The notes under the pieces: generated by a model
Told to the model about the DNA's origin: nothing
Seen by the model: only the letters and a program-made list of their open reading frames with translations
Databases searched by the model: none
Virus record (IMG/VR): IMGVR_UViG_3300037502_001960
Coordinates: 1 to 20,434 of that record
Source: a virus
DNA: 20,434 nt
Strand: one strand, 5' to 3'
Part shown: positions 13,205-18,456 of the stretch, one piece after another
Layout: each line of letters opens with the position of its first letter
Position numbering within the stretch: the first letter of the stretch is position 1
Translations under genes and position numbers: made by a program

Positions 13205-13219
13205 TTTCCTTTCAGGAAA
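13205..13219 (-). promoter_or_regulatory. RBS leader hairpin of the gp88-like gene
   Basis: Minus strand TTTCCT-GAA-AGGAAA, a perfect 6-bp stem with GAA loop, 4 nt before the ATG at 13200. The complete Shine-Dalgarno sequence lies in the 3' arm. This is the longest example of the shared leader. Confidence 0.65.
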
Positions 13220-13240
13220 GATGTTGCGGAAAGTGTCGCC

Positions 13241-13269
13241 ATTGTAGGGCGGCGACAAAACCCTGTCAA
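13241..13269 (-). promoter_or_regulatory. Sigma70-type promoter for the gp88-like gene
   Basis: Minus strand: TTGACA (13269-13264), 17-bp spacer, TACAAT (13246-13241); predicted start near 13234, leader about 35 nt. Confidence 0.85.
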
Positions 13270-13277
13270 CTGTGAGG

Positions 13278-13499
13278 TTAATCGATGAGCTTCGGAAGCG
13301 GAGCTTCATCACGCTCAGCGCAGGTCTGCTGAATCAAAGATTCAGCCGATGCCATCACTTGAATGATGGTGTTGTCGAAGGTAACGTAGTTACCGAATCC
13401 GTCATCACTGTAAAAGCCTATGGCTTTACTGGGGATAATGACGCTGAACAAACCTTGGGTAGTTTCTACGAAACTAGGTACGTTGTGCAGATAACGCAT
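13278..13499 (-). CDS. Small phage protein of unknown function
   Basis: 73 residues: MRYLHNVPSFVETTQGLFSVIIP, then KAIGFYSDDGFGNYVTFDN and a helical acidic end. No family recognised; it appears to be a small beta-rich domain plus a helix. ATG at 13499 follows the TTCCT-GAA-AGGAA leader, and a promoter lies at 13578-13549, so it is the first gene of the leftward arm. Like its neighbour it contains several perfect hairpins (8 bp at 13328-13346, 7 bp at 13460-13476, 6 bp at 13380-13394 and 13413-13427). The frame stays open to 13550 but that part is leader. Confidence 0.72.
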   Translation of the reverse strand: MRYLHNVPSFVETTQGLFSVIIPSKAIGFYSDDGFGNYVTFDNTIIQVMASAESLIQQTCAERDEAPLPKLID

Positions 13500-13504
13500 G
13501 GTGT

Positions 13505-13517
13505 TTCCTTTCAGGAA
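13505..13517 (-). promoter_or_regulatory. RBS leader hairpin
   Basis: Minus strand TTCCT-GAA-AGGAA, 5-bp stem, Shine-Dalgarno in the 3' arm, before the ATG at 13499. Confidence 0.6.
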
Positions 13518-13548
13518 TGTGACAGCGGGATGCCGTCGATGGGTCTGC

Positions 13549-13578
13549 ATTATGCCGAGCTTCGAATACCCGAGTCAA
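13549..13578 (-). promoter_or_regulatory. First promoter of the leftward arm
   Basis: Minus strand: TTGACT (13578-13573), 18-bp spacer, CATAAT (13554-13549). It has the same CCC...TTGACTCGGG surroundings as the promoter at 11261-11232. Confidence 0.8.
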
Positions 13579-13761
13579 GCGAAGGGTTTTTCGGCATCGG
13601 CTTTGGCAGCGAAGCTGCTGCGAGTGCGCGTACGCTGTGCGGGTGTATGTGATGTGGACACGCGAACGAGGGGGTGTGCCTTGTGACGTGCGCGTTCCGG
13701 GATCGGGTGACGCAGAGCAGGGTAGGGTGTCAGAGACTATGTCTCTGCGGTGGAGTGATGG

Positions 13762-13793
13762 AGAGTGATGGAGAGCTTCGGAAACTATGTTTC
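13762..13793. repeat. 32-bp direct repeat, copy 1
   Basis: AGAGTGATG then one variable base, then AGAGCTTCGGAAACTATGTT and TC; matches 13810-13841 with a single mismatch. Its 3' half is the arm-loop-arm GAAAC-TAT-GTTTC. Confidence 0.8.
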
Positions 13794-13809
13794 TGTGTTG
13801 GAGCGGCAC

Positions 13810-13841
13810 AGAGTGATGCAGAGCTTCGGAAACTATGTTTC
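13810..13841. repeat. 32-bp direct repeat, copy 2
   Basis: 31 of 32 bases match 13762-13793. Here the hairpin is extended to CGGAAAC-TAT-GTTTCCG and enclosed by GAGCTTCGGA/TCCGAAGCTC. Confidence 0.8.
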
Positions 13842-13883
13842 CGGTAGCGTACTCCGAAGCTCGGATTCAAACACTTGTTTGAA

Positions 13884-13899
13884 GTTAGTGACCACTAAC
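13884..13899. promoter_or_regulatory. Dyad GTTAGTGACCACTAAC, operator candidate
   Basis: Two 7-bp arms around a 2-bp centre. The dyad plus the following A recurs 253 bp to the right with one changed base. Typical size for a dimeric repressor site; the cognate protein is not in this window. Confidence 0.45.
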
Positions 13900-14136
13900 A
13901 TACGATTTTCACCATTTTACGTCGCTCCGACTTATGTCAAAGACATAGGCTAAGTGCTTGATTCCTAACGGAATCTGATGCGCGTGAGATCGTGCTACGC
14001 AACGCATTATGCGCGATCACATGACGCACACACACACGGCAACGAAGTTGCTGCGAGCGTAGCCGGGCGTGGGCCACCGGGGGGTGCACGCGCTACTATA
14101 TACAGCCTCGTACACAGATTAGGTATTTTTAGTTAT

Positions 14137-14152
14137 GTTAGTAACCACTAAC
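14137..14152. promoter_or_regulatory. Dyad GTTAGTAACCACTAAC, operator candidate
   Basis: Second copy of the 16-bp dyad at 13884-13899 (one base different). The two bracket a 240-bp hairpin-rich segment in the divergence region. Confidence 0.45.
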
Positions 14153-14337
14153 AAGGAAACACAGTCTCCACCACATTCTTAGCTCTACACCACTCCACAC
14201 ACACGCCACCGATCTGCCCCACTCGTCACCGCTTGTACACATCAGCTAAATAGCCTACACCATCTCAATTGAGAATCGTTCTTATTTGCATTCGTATTAT
14301 CGCTCGTCGATGTAAAAACACAGACCTCCAAAGTCTA

Positions 14338-14371
14338 GGGCACAGCAAAAACGACTCTGTCCCCATTTTTT
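14338..14371 (+). terminator. Intrinsic terminator-like hairpin
   Basis: Plus strand: GGG(C)ACAG, 11-nt loop, CTGTCCC, then CA and six T. The stem is 7 bp with one bulged C. It would end a short rightward transcript beginning between about 14270 and 14310. Confidence 0.45.
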
Positions 14372-14375
14372 CAGC

Positions 14376-14606
14376 TTGACATCGTCACGTTAGCTGTGTA
14401 AAACTGGTGCCGTTGATCGGACGGGTAACGGTGGCGATCAACCACAGACAGCGCTACCACGGGACAGACATTGAAACAGCGCAACGGGACGGCGAAGACA
14501 GCATCCCAATGTCGAAAGGCTCGTCGAGTCGTGGTGGTGTCCATAATAACACCGCTGTGTAAAGGCTTAGCAGGAAGGCTAAGTCCGTCTATACAGCTAT
14601 ATAGAC
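14376..14606 (+). ncRNA. Candidate multi-helix structured RNA
   Basis: Perfect helices in nested order: GTTGATCG/CGATCAAC (14412-14419 with 14435-14442); P1 ACAGC/GCTGT (14448-14452 with 14554-14558); inside it P2 ACCACG/CGTGGT (14456-14461 with 14530-14535); inside that P3 GACATTG/CAATGTC (14467-14473 with 14507-14513); and P4 GGTGT/ACACC (14536-14540 with 14549-14553), stacked directly between P2 and P1. CTTAGC/GCTAAG (14566-14583) and GTCTATA/TATAGAC (14587-14606) follow. A weak promoter, TTGACA (14376-14381) with TAAAAC 17 bp on, precedes it. Strand is uncertain because helices can form on either. No known RNA class was recognised. Confidence 0.4.
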
Positions 14607-14720
14607 CAATAACACTCCTTCTTAAAGCAACTATTAAATAATTGATGCTTGTTAATAAAATAAATATCAGCGCTACTAGTTGCAATCATCTTTAAACCTT
14701 GTCAATATTTCTCTAATATG

Positions 14721-14749
14721 TTGACAGCCTTATTCAAAGTTGTTATGAT
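14721..14749 (+). promoter_or_regulatory. Sigma70-type promoter of the rightward arm
   Basis: TTGACA (14721-14726), 17-bp spacer, TATGAT (14744-14749), about 35 bp before the ATG at 14787. A TGTCAA at 14700-14705 forms an inverted pair with the -35 box and could be part of an operator. Confidence 0.8.
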
Positions 14750-14786
14750 GTTGTTCTGATGAATACGTCATCAGAAAGGACGTCCT

Positions 14787-15041
14787 ATGTCTTCGTTTAA
14801 AACAAGAGAACAACTTAGCGCTAGAGTCAACGATCCTCCGCATAGTTATTATTCGGTAGCGATGAAAGAAATCTTTAAGCATCGCGAAGAAGTTAAAACC
14901 GTTGGTTTTCATTCTGATGTTTATTACGTTAGAGCAGCATTAGAAAAACATACGGGGTTTCTGATACCGCTTCCACTCGTTGATAAAGCGATGAGAGACG
15001 AAGGATGGTATGAAGGCGTAGTGAATAGACGTCGTAAGTGA
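14787..15041 (+). CDS. First rightward gene, unknown function
   Basis: 84 residues: MSSFKTREQLSARVNDPPHS, then MKEIFKHREEVKTVGFHSDVYYVRAALEKHTGFLIP and LVDKAMRDEGWYEG ending in RRRK. Basic and helical, with a possible winged or helix-turn-helix-like DNA-binding segment at about 40-75 (SDVYYVRAALEKHTG...LPLVDKAMRDEGW), but no family is recognised. ATG at 14787 follows GAAAGGACGTCCT, and a strong promoter is 37 bp upstream. It is followed by a large hairpin rather than by a coupled gene, so it forms its own unit. Being alone behind a strong promoter at the arm divergence, a regulator is a reasonable guess but not shown. Confidence 0.75.
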   Translation: MSSFKTREQLSARVNDPPHSYYSVAMKEIFKHREEVKTVGFHSDVYYVRAALEKHTGFLIPLPLVDKAMRDEGWYEGVVNRRRK

Positions 15042-15047
15042 TAGCGA

Positions 15048-15085
15048 CTATGTAGTCTGCCGATCTTGACACGGCAGCTACATAG
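15048..15085. other. Large imperfect palindrome after the first rightward gene
   Basis: CTATGTAG, bulged T, CTGCCG, 9-nt loop, CGGCAG, CTACATAG: 14 paired bases with one bulge, beginning 7 bp after the stop at 15041. There is no following U-run, so it is not a textbook terminator; it may be an RNA processing or recombination site. Confidence 0.5.
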
Positions 15086-15123
15086 CCTCTATAGAACCAC
15101 CAACACAAACATTTTCTTGTTGC

Positions 15124-15140
15124 CCCGAAACGGGTGTTTT
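15124..15140 (+). terminator. Weak terminator-like hairpin
   Basis: CCCG-AAA-CGGG followed by TGTTTT and a T/G-rich run. The stem is only 4 bp, so this is a weak call; it separates the 14787 gene from the virion cluster. Confidence 0.25.
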
Positions 15141-15178
15141 GTTGCTTGTTGTTTGTTTTGCTGTTACAACGCGACCTT

Positions 15179-15430
15179 ATGAAAACTCCTGCATGGCAAC
15201 GCAAAGAAGGCAAAGATCCCAAAGGCGGCTTAAACGCCAAAGGCAGGGCTTCGTATAACAAAGCTACGGGTGGCAATCTAAAGCCTCCTGCACCCAATCC
15301 GAAGAATGAGAAAGACGCTAAGCGTCGTAAGTCGTTCTGTGCGCGGATGAGTGGTATGCCGGGGCCTATGAAGGATGACAAAGGTAAGCCGACACGTAAG
15401 GCGTTGTCTTTGAAAGCGTGGAATTGCTGA
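15179..15430 (+). CDS. DUF6321-type small basic protein
   Basis: 83 residues, MKTPAWQRKEGKDPKGGLNA at the start, KATGGNLKPP in the middle and RRKSFCARMSGMPGPMKDDK and RKALSLKAWNC at the end. The pattern KTPAWQRKEGKxPxGGLNxKGRxSY ... RRKSFCARMxGM is that of DUF6321, common in tailed phages of aquatic bacteria and of unknown role, probably a small structural or nucleic-acid-binding protein. ATG at 15179 gives the canonical family N-terminus; the frame is open upstream to a GTG at 15134 but those residues are not typical. There is no clear Shine-Dalgarno sequence. The next gene starts 1 nt after its stop. Confidence 0.85.
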   Translation: MKTPAWQRKEGKDPKGGLNAKGRASYNKATGGNLKPPAPNPKNEKDAKRRKSFCARMSGMPGPMKDDKGKPTRKALSLKAWNC

Positions 15431-15431
15431 T

Positions 15432-15707
15432 ATGCCGTTTATGACTGATGGTAAGCGAAGCTACAGCAAAGAGCTTCGTTGGGAAAAAGAAAGCAAGCCG
15501 CAGCGTGTCAAAGAGCGTGCTCAGCGTAATGCTGCGCGTGAGATGCTGAAGAAAGAAGGCGCAGTAAAGAAGGGCGACGGCAAAGACGTTGATCACAAAA
15601 CACCGATTTCTAGCGGAGGCAGTAATAAGCGCGGCAATCTACGCGCTGTTGCTGCTTCTTCAAATCGGTCAGTTGTGCGAAACAAGGACGGGAGTCTGAA
15701 GCGATAA
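15432..15707 (+). CDS. Small basic protein with an HNH-like half-motif
   Basis: 91 residues: SYSKELRWEKESKPQRVKER near the start, then KGDGKDVDHKTPISSGGSN and KRGNLRAVAASSNRSVVRNKDGSLK. The VDHKTPxSxGGSNxxxNLRxxxxxxNRS segment resembles the core of HNH nucleases (DH, then N) but lacks the usual first cysteine/histidine pairs, so enzymatic activity is doubtful. Proteins of this kind accompany DUF6321 and DUF5872 genes in aquatic phages. The stop overlaps the next start as TAATG. Lys/Arg-rich throughout, so DNA binding is likely. Confidence 0.78.
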   Translation: MPFMTDGKRSYSKELRWEKESKPQRVKERAQRNAAREMLKKEGAVKKGDGKDVDHKTPISSGGSNKRGNLRAVAASSNRSVVRNKDGSLKR

Positions 15708-16081
15708 TGGGACGCACCAACGAAAAGCTTTGGGAGTCTGCTAAGGCGCAAGCAAAGGCGAAGATGGGTGGTAAGCATTCCGCCAGAGCTATGCAGCTTG
15801 CGGGTAAGATTTACAAAGAAAAAGGCGGCAGCTACACTGGCGAGAAGACAGAGGCGCAGAAGTCCATGACGAAATGGACGAAGCAGGAATGGACAACGTC
15901 GTCGGGTAAGCCCTCTGAAGGCAAGCGTCGTTATCTGCCTAAAGCGGCATGGTCTGCTCTGAGTGAGTCAGAGAAGAAGGCAACAAACGCAGCGAAGGCT
16001 GCGGGTAACAAAGCGGGTAAGCAATTTGTTGCTCAGCCCGAGAAGGTGGCGGCTAAAGTCGCAAAGTATAGGAAGAAATGA
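15707..16081 (+). CDS. DUF5872-type protein
   Basis: 124 residues beginning MGRTNEKLWESAKAQAKAKM, then GGKHSARAMQLAGKIYKEKGG, SMTKWTKQEWTTSSGKPS, RYLPKAAWSAL and KAGKQFVAQPEKVAAKVAKYR. These blocks in this order identify DUF5872, found in phages and giant viruses; its molecular function is not known, though the strongly basic composition suggests DNA contact within the virion. The start overlaps the preceding stop (TAATG at 15705-15709) and the next gene starts 1 nt after its stop, so it is cotranslated with the cluster. Confidence 0.88.
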   Translation: MGRTNEKLWESAKAQAKAKMGGKHSARAMQLAGKIYKEKGGSYTGEKTEAQKSMTKWTKQEWTTSSGKPSEGKRRYLPKAAWSALSESEKKATNAAKAAGNKAGKQFVAQPEKVAAKVAKYRKK

Positions 16082-16082
16082 A

Positions 16083-16820
16083 ATGGCTCTGAGTAAACTT
16101 GTTGGCAAAGGATTGGGTCGCACCTTCGGTAGCGCTACCAATAAAGGTAAAAATCGTCTTGCTCCTGAAATGACGCAAGACGTTGTGAAGTCGCAGCGCA
16201 GCGATCTTGCTGCCATGCGTCGTGCTCTCAACGTTGACGATGAGCCTACAGTGCGTGGTGCTGCTCGTCAGAGCGTGCAAGAAGCCGGTGGTAGGGCTGC
16301 TATTCGCACAGGTGGTCGTGTTGCTGCCGGTGGTGCTGCTTTGGCAGCAGGCTACGAAGGTGGTCGTATGGCTCGCGGTGAAGCTGAGCGTACACGTGGT
16401 CGTATGCGTAGTGAGGAAGACGAAGAGGATACGATGCCTAAGCGTGTTGCTGTTGCCTCTCGCACAATGGACGACGAAGACGAAGCTCCTGCTCCGAAGA
16501 AGACAACGTTCAAAGAAGCCTTCGCTGCTGCTCGCAAGGGTGGAGACAAGACGTTTACATGGGAAGGCAAGCGCTATACGACAGAGCTTGCTTCTGAAGG
16601 CCCGAAGGCGTCTGTGCGCGAAGGACGCAACAAGAACATTGACGACGAAACCCGCAAGAAGGCTGAAGAGATGTACAAGGGTGGGGCTGTCAAGAAGAAG
16701 GTGAAGATGATGATGGGCGGAAGCGTCCCCACCATCTATGCCGGTGTTAAGGCTCCTAAAAAGCCTTCAATTGGTAAGTCGCCCAAGCTTGCCGCTCCTA
16801 AACTGAAAGGAAAGAAGTGA
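16083..16820 (+). CDS. Probable virion-associated protein with FTWEGKRYTTEL motif
   Basis: 245 residues. It starts MALSKLVGKGLGRTFGSATN, followed by an Ala/Gly/Arg-rich middle (about 85-120), an acidic patch (SEEDEEDTMP), then FKEAFAAARKGGDKTFTWEGKRYTTEL at about 159-185 and a lysine-rich tail. The FxxAFAxARxxGxKTFTWxGKxYTT motif recurs in many aquatic phage virion-region proteins. Function unknown; the composition suggests an internal or DNA-associated virion protein. ATG at 16083 lies 1 nt after the preceding stop; a longer frame from 15963 only overlaps the DUF5872 gene. The stop overlaps the next start (TGATG). Confidence 0.72.
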   Translation: MALSKLVGKGLGRTFGSATNKGKNRLAPEMTQDVVKSQRSDLAAMRRALNVDDEPTVRGAARQSVQEAGGRAAIRTGGRVAAGGAALAAGYEGGRMARGEAERTRGRMRSEEDEEDTMPKRVAVASRTMDDEDEAPAPKKTTFKEAFAAARKGGDKTFTWEGKRYTTELASEGPKASVREGRNKNIDDETRKKAEEMYKGGAVKKKVKMMMGGSVPTIYAGVKAPKKPSIGKSPKLAAPKLKGKK

Positions 16821-17026
16821 TGAAAACCTGTGCTGGATGTCCCAACCCCGCTGCCTGCGCTAAGGCAGGTAAGTGCCTGATGGAAGGCAAGAAGAAGATG
16901 GCTAAGGGTGGTATGGCTAAGAAGGCTGCTGCCGGTGTTGCCATTATGATTGCCATGCCTGCTAAGGCTAAGGGCAAGGGTAAGACGAAGATGGCTATGG
17001 GTGGCTGTGCCACGAAGAAGAAGTAA
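16820..17026 (+). CDS. Small Cys/Lys/Gly-rich protein
   Basis: 68 residues: MKTCAGCPNPAACAKAGKC with four cysteines in the first 20 residues (CAGC, C, C), then repeated KKMAKGGMAKK and MAMGGCATKKK. The N-terminal CxxCx6Cx5C could bind a metal; the GGMAKK repeats resemble low-complexity tails of virion proteins in related phages. ATG at 16820 overlaps the previous stop as TGATG and has AAGGAAAG upstream. No family recognised. A short hydrophobic run (AGVAIMIAMP) sits between the lysine blocks. Confidence 0.7.
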   Translation: MKTCAGCPNPAACAKAGKCLMEGKKKMAKGGMAKKAAAGVAIMIAMPAKAKGKGKTKMAMGGCATKKK

Positions 17027-17197
17027 ATGGCTACAAAGCTTTCTGCAAAACAGCAAGCTAAAGTCGGTGTCGTCATGAAAGAGTTCAAAGAAGGAACTCT
17101 TCATGGCGGCAAAGGCAAGAAAGCTCCTGTTGTCAAAAATCCGAAGCAAGCCATTGCCATTGCTTTGTCTGAGGCTCGTAAGGCTAAGAAGAAGTGA
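17027..17197 (+). CDS. DUF6496-type small basic protein
   Basis: 56 residues, MATKLSAKQQAKVGVVMKEF then KEGTLHGGKGKK and KQAIAIALSEARKAKKK. The KVGxVMxEFKxGTLHxGxG ... KQAIAIALSEA pattern is that of DUF6496, a short basic family common in phages and bacteria without known function. ATG at 17027 immediately follows the TAA of the preceding gene, and the stop overlaps the next gene's GTG (GTGA), showing tight coupling within the virion cluster. Confidence 0.82.
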   Translation: MATKLSAKQQAKVGVVMKEFKEGTLHGGKGKKAPVVKNPKQAIAIALSEARKAKKK

Positions 17198-18456
17198 GCA
17201 TCACTCATTATCCCGCACTTGTACGCATTGCTGATGATGGCAACACTGTTTCCATCAACGGCACTAATGTAGACGCATTTGGTCGCATTAGGGTAAGTCA
17301 GCCGTATACGTTGTTCGATAGTCAACAGCGTTATGCGGCTGACAACCAATTCGATACAAGCACAGCCACTGGTGGGTCGACAACATTCTTAGCGAATGAG
17401 TCGACACTACAGATGTCTGTAACGACATCCTCTGGCTCTAGAGTGGTACGACAGTCTTTCCGAAGCATGTCGTATCAGCCGGGTAAGAGTTTGCTCATCT
17501 TGGCTACATTCGCAATGAATGCGGCTAAGACAAATCTTCGACAGCGTGTTGGTTTCTTCAATACAGAAAACGGCGTTTTCTTTCAGCAGGAAAACTCAAC
17601 GCTGTCTTTTGTTCTTCGTTCCAATTCAATTCCGACACCGGGCACGCCCAGTGATGCTAGAACAATTACTCAGGCAAATTGGAATGGTGATAAGCTTGAT
17701 GGCACTGGGCCTAGTGGTTACACACTAGATCCGACAAAGACACAGATATTCTGGACAGACATTGAGTGGCTAGGTGTTGGCAGTGTTCGTTGTGGCTTCA
17801 TCATCAATGGTACGTATGTCGTCTGCCACACTTTCCACAACGCTAACGTTGAATCCAGTGTCTACATGACCACTGCGATTTTGCCGATTCGTTACGAAAT
17901 AGAAAATACTGGCACTACTGCATCTACTTCTAGTATGAAGCAGATTTGTTCCAATGTTGTCTCGGAAGGCGGATACGAACAATATTCTCCTTCGCACATT
18001 GCAAGACGTACATCAAAGCTTACCAACATTGGATTGACGTTTCTTCCGATTGTGTCGATTCGACTTGCGTCTACGGCTAGTGGAGCCGTCATTGTTCCGG
18101 GTCGTATGCAAGTGTTGCCAATCACAAGTCAGAACTACGAAGTTGCACTCATTACCAATCCGACACTGACAGGTGCGTCGTGGTCAACAATGCCTACAAC
18201 AAACAACGTTCAACTAGACACGTCAGCGACTGCGTTGTCTGGCGGAACAATTGTTCAAACAGACTATGTAACCTCTAGTGGCAGCGGTGGTGTCAATCCT
18301 CTTGTTGATCCTGCCGGATACAACTGGTCGCTGCAACTCGGAACATCGCTTGCAGGCGTTAGCGATATTCTCACTCTTGCAATTAGAACAGTAGACTCTG
18401 CAACTCCTGCCGGTGATGCGTATGGCAGCATTGCGTTTTGGGATTTGACACAATGA
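17194..18456 (+). CDS. Probable virion protein (head or tail decoration/fiber type)
   Basis: 420 residues, beta-rich, with no transmembrane or signal segment. The N-terminal block VDAFGRIRVSQPYTLFDSQQRYAADNQFDT, then FLANESTLQMSVTTSSG, PGKSLLILATF and LRQRVGFF, is a pattern I know from structural genes of aquatic tailed phages, usually next to small terminase or neck genes. The exact virion position is not established. The start GTG at 17194 overlaps the previous stop; the stop overlaps the next ATG (ATGA). The C-terminal half is Ser/Thr/Gly-rich, as in receptor-facing or decoration proteins. Confidence 0.78.
   Translation: MSITHYPALVRIADDGNTVSINGTNVDAFGRIRVSQPYTLFDSQQRYAADNQFDTSTATGGSTTFLANESTLQMSVTTSSGSRVVRQSFRSMSYQPGKSLLILATFAMNAAKTNLRQRVGFFNTENGVFFQQENSTLSFVLRSNSIPTPGTPSDARTITQANWNGDKLDGTGPSGYTLDPTKTQIFWTDIEWLGVGSVRCGFIINGTYVVCHTFHNANVESSVYMTTAILPIRYEIENTGTTASTSSMKQICSNVVSEGGYEQYSPSHIARRTSKLTNIGLTFLPIVSIRLASTASGAVIVPGRMQVLPITSQNYEVALITNPTLTGASWSTMPTTNNVQLDTSATALSGGTIVQTDYVTSSGSGGVNPLVDPAGYNWSLQLGTSLAGVSDILTLAIRTVDSATPAGDAYGSIAFWDLTQ

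Larger units (their letters stand above)
13579..14720. other. Gene-free divergence region between the two arms
   Basis: About 1.1 kb without a credible gene separates the leftward and rightward arms. It holds many perfect hairpins (e.g. CAGAGAC-TAT-GTCTCTG 13731-13747, CGGAAAC-TAT-GTTTCCG 13827-13843 inside a 10-bp outer stem 13821-13862, TTCAAAC-ACTT-GTTTGAA 13866-13883, TATGTC-AAA-GACATA 13934-13948), a 32-bp direct repeat, two copies of a 16-bp dyad, a strongly C-rich plus-strand stretch (14161-14260), a terminator-like hairpin and a candidate structured RNA. This is where regulatory switches, an origin or attP would be expected, but none can be assigned with certainty. Confidence 0.6.

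Noticed and set aside
13730-13862. CRISPR-like array
   Set aside because: Only two long repeat copies with a 16-bp gap and no third unit or cas genes; better described as a direct repeat with hairpins.
14371-14685. Minus-strand frame of 104 codons with a hydrophobic start
   Set aside because: Needs a TTG start, has no Shine-Dalgarno sequence, and its second half coincides with the nested helix element; the product looks non-protein-like. The ATG form (57 residues from about 14543) is equally weak.
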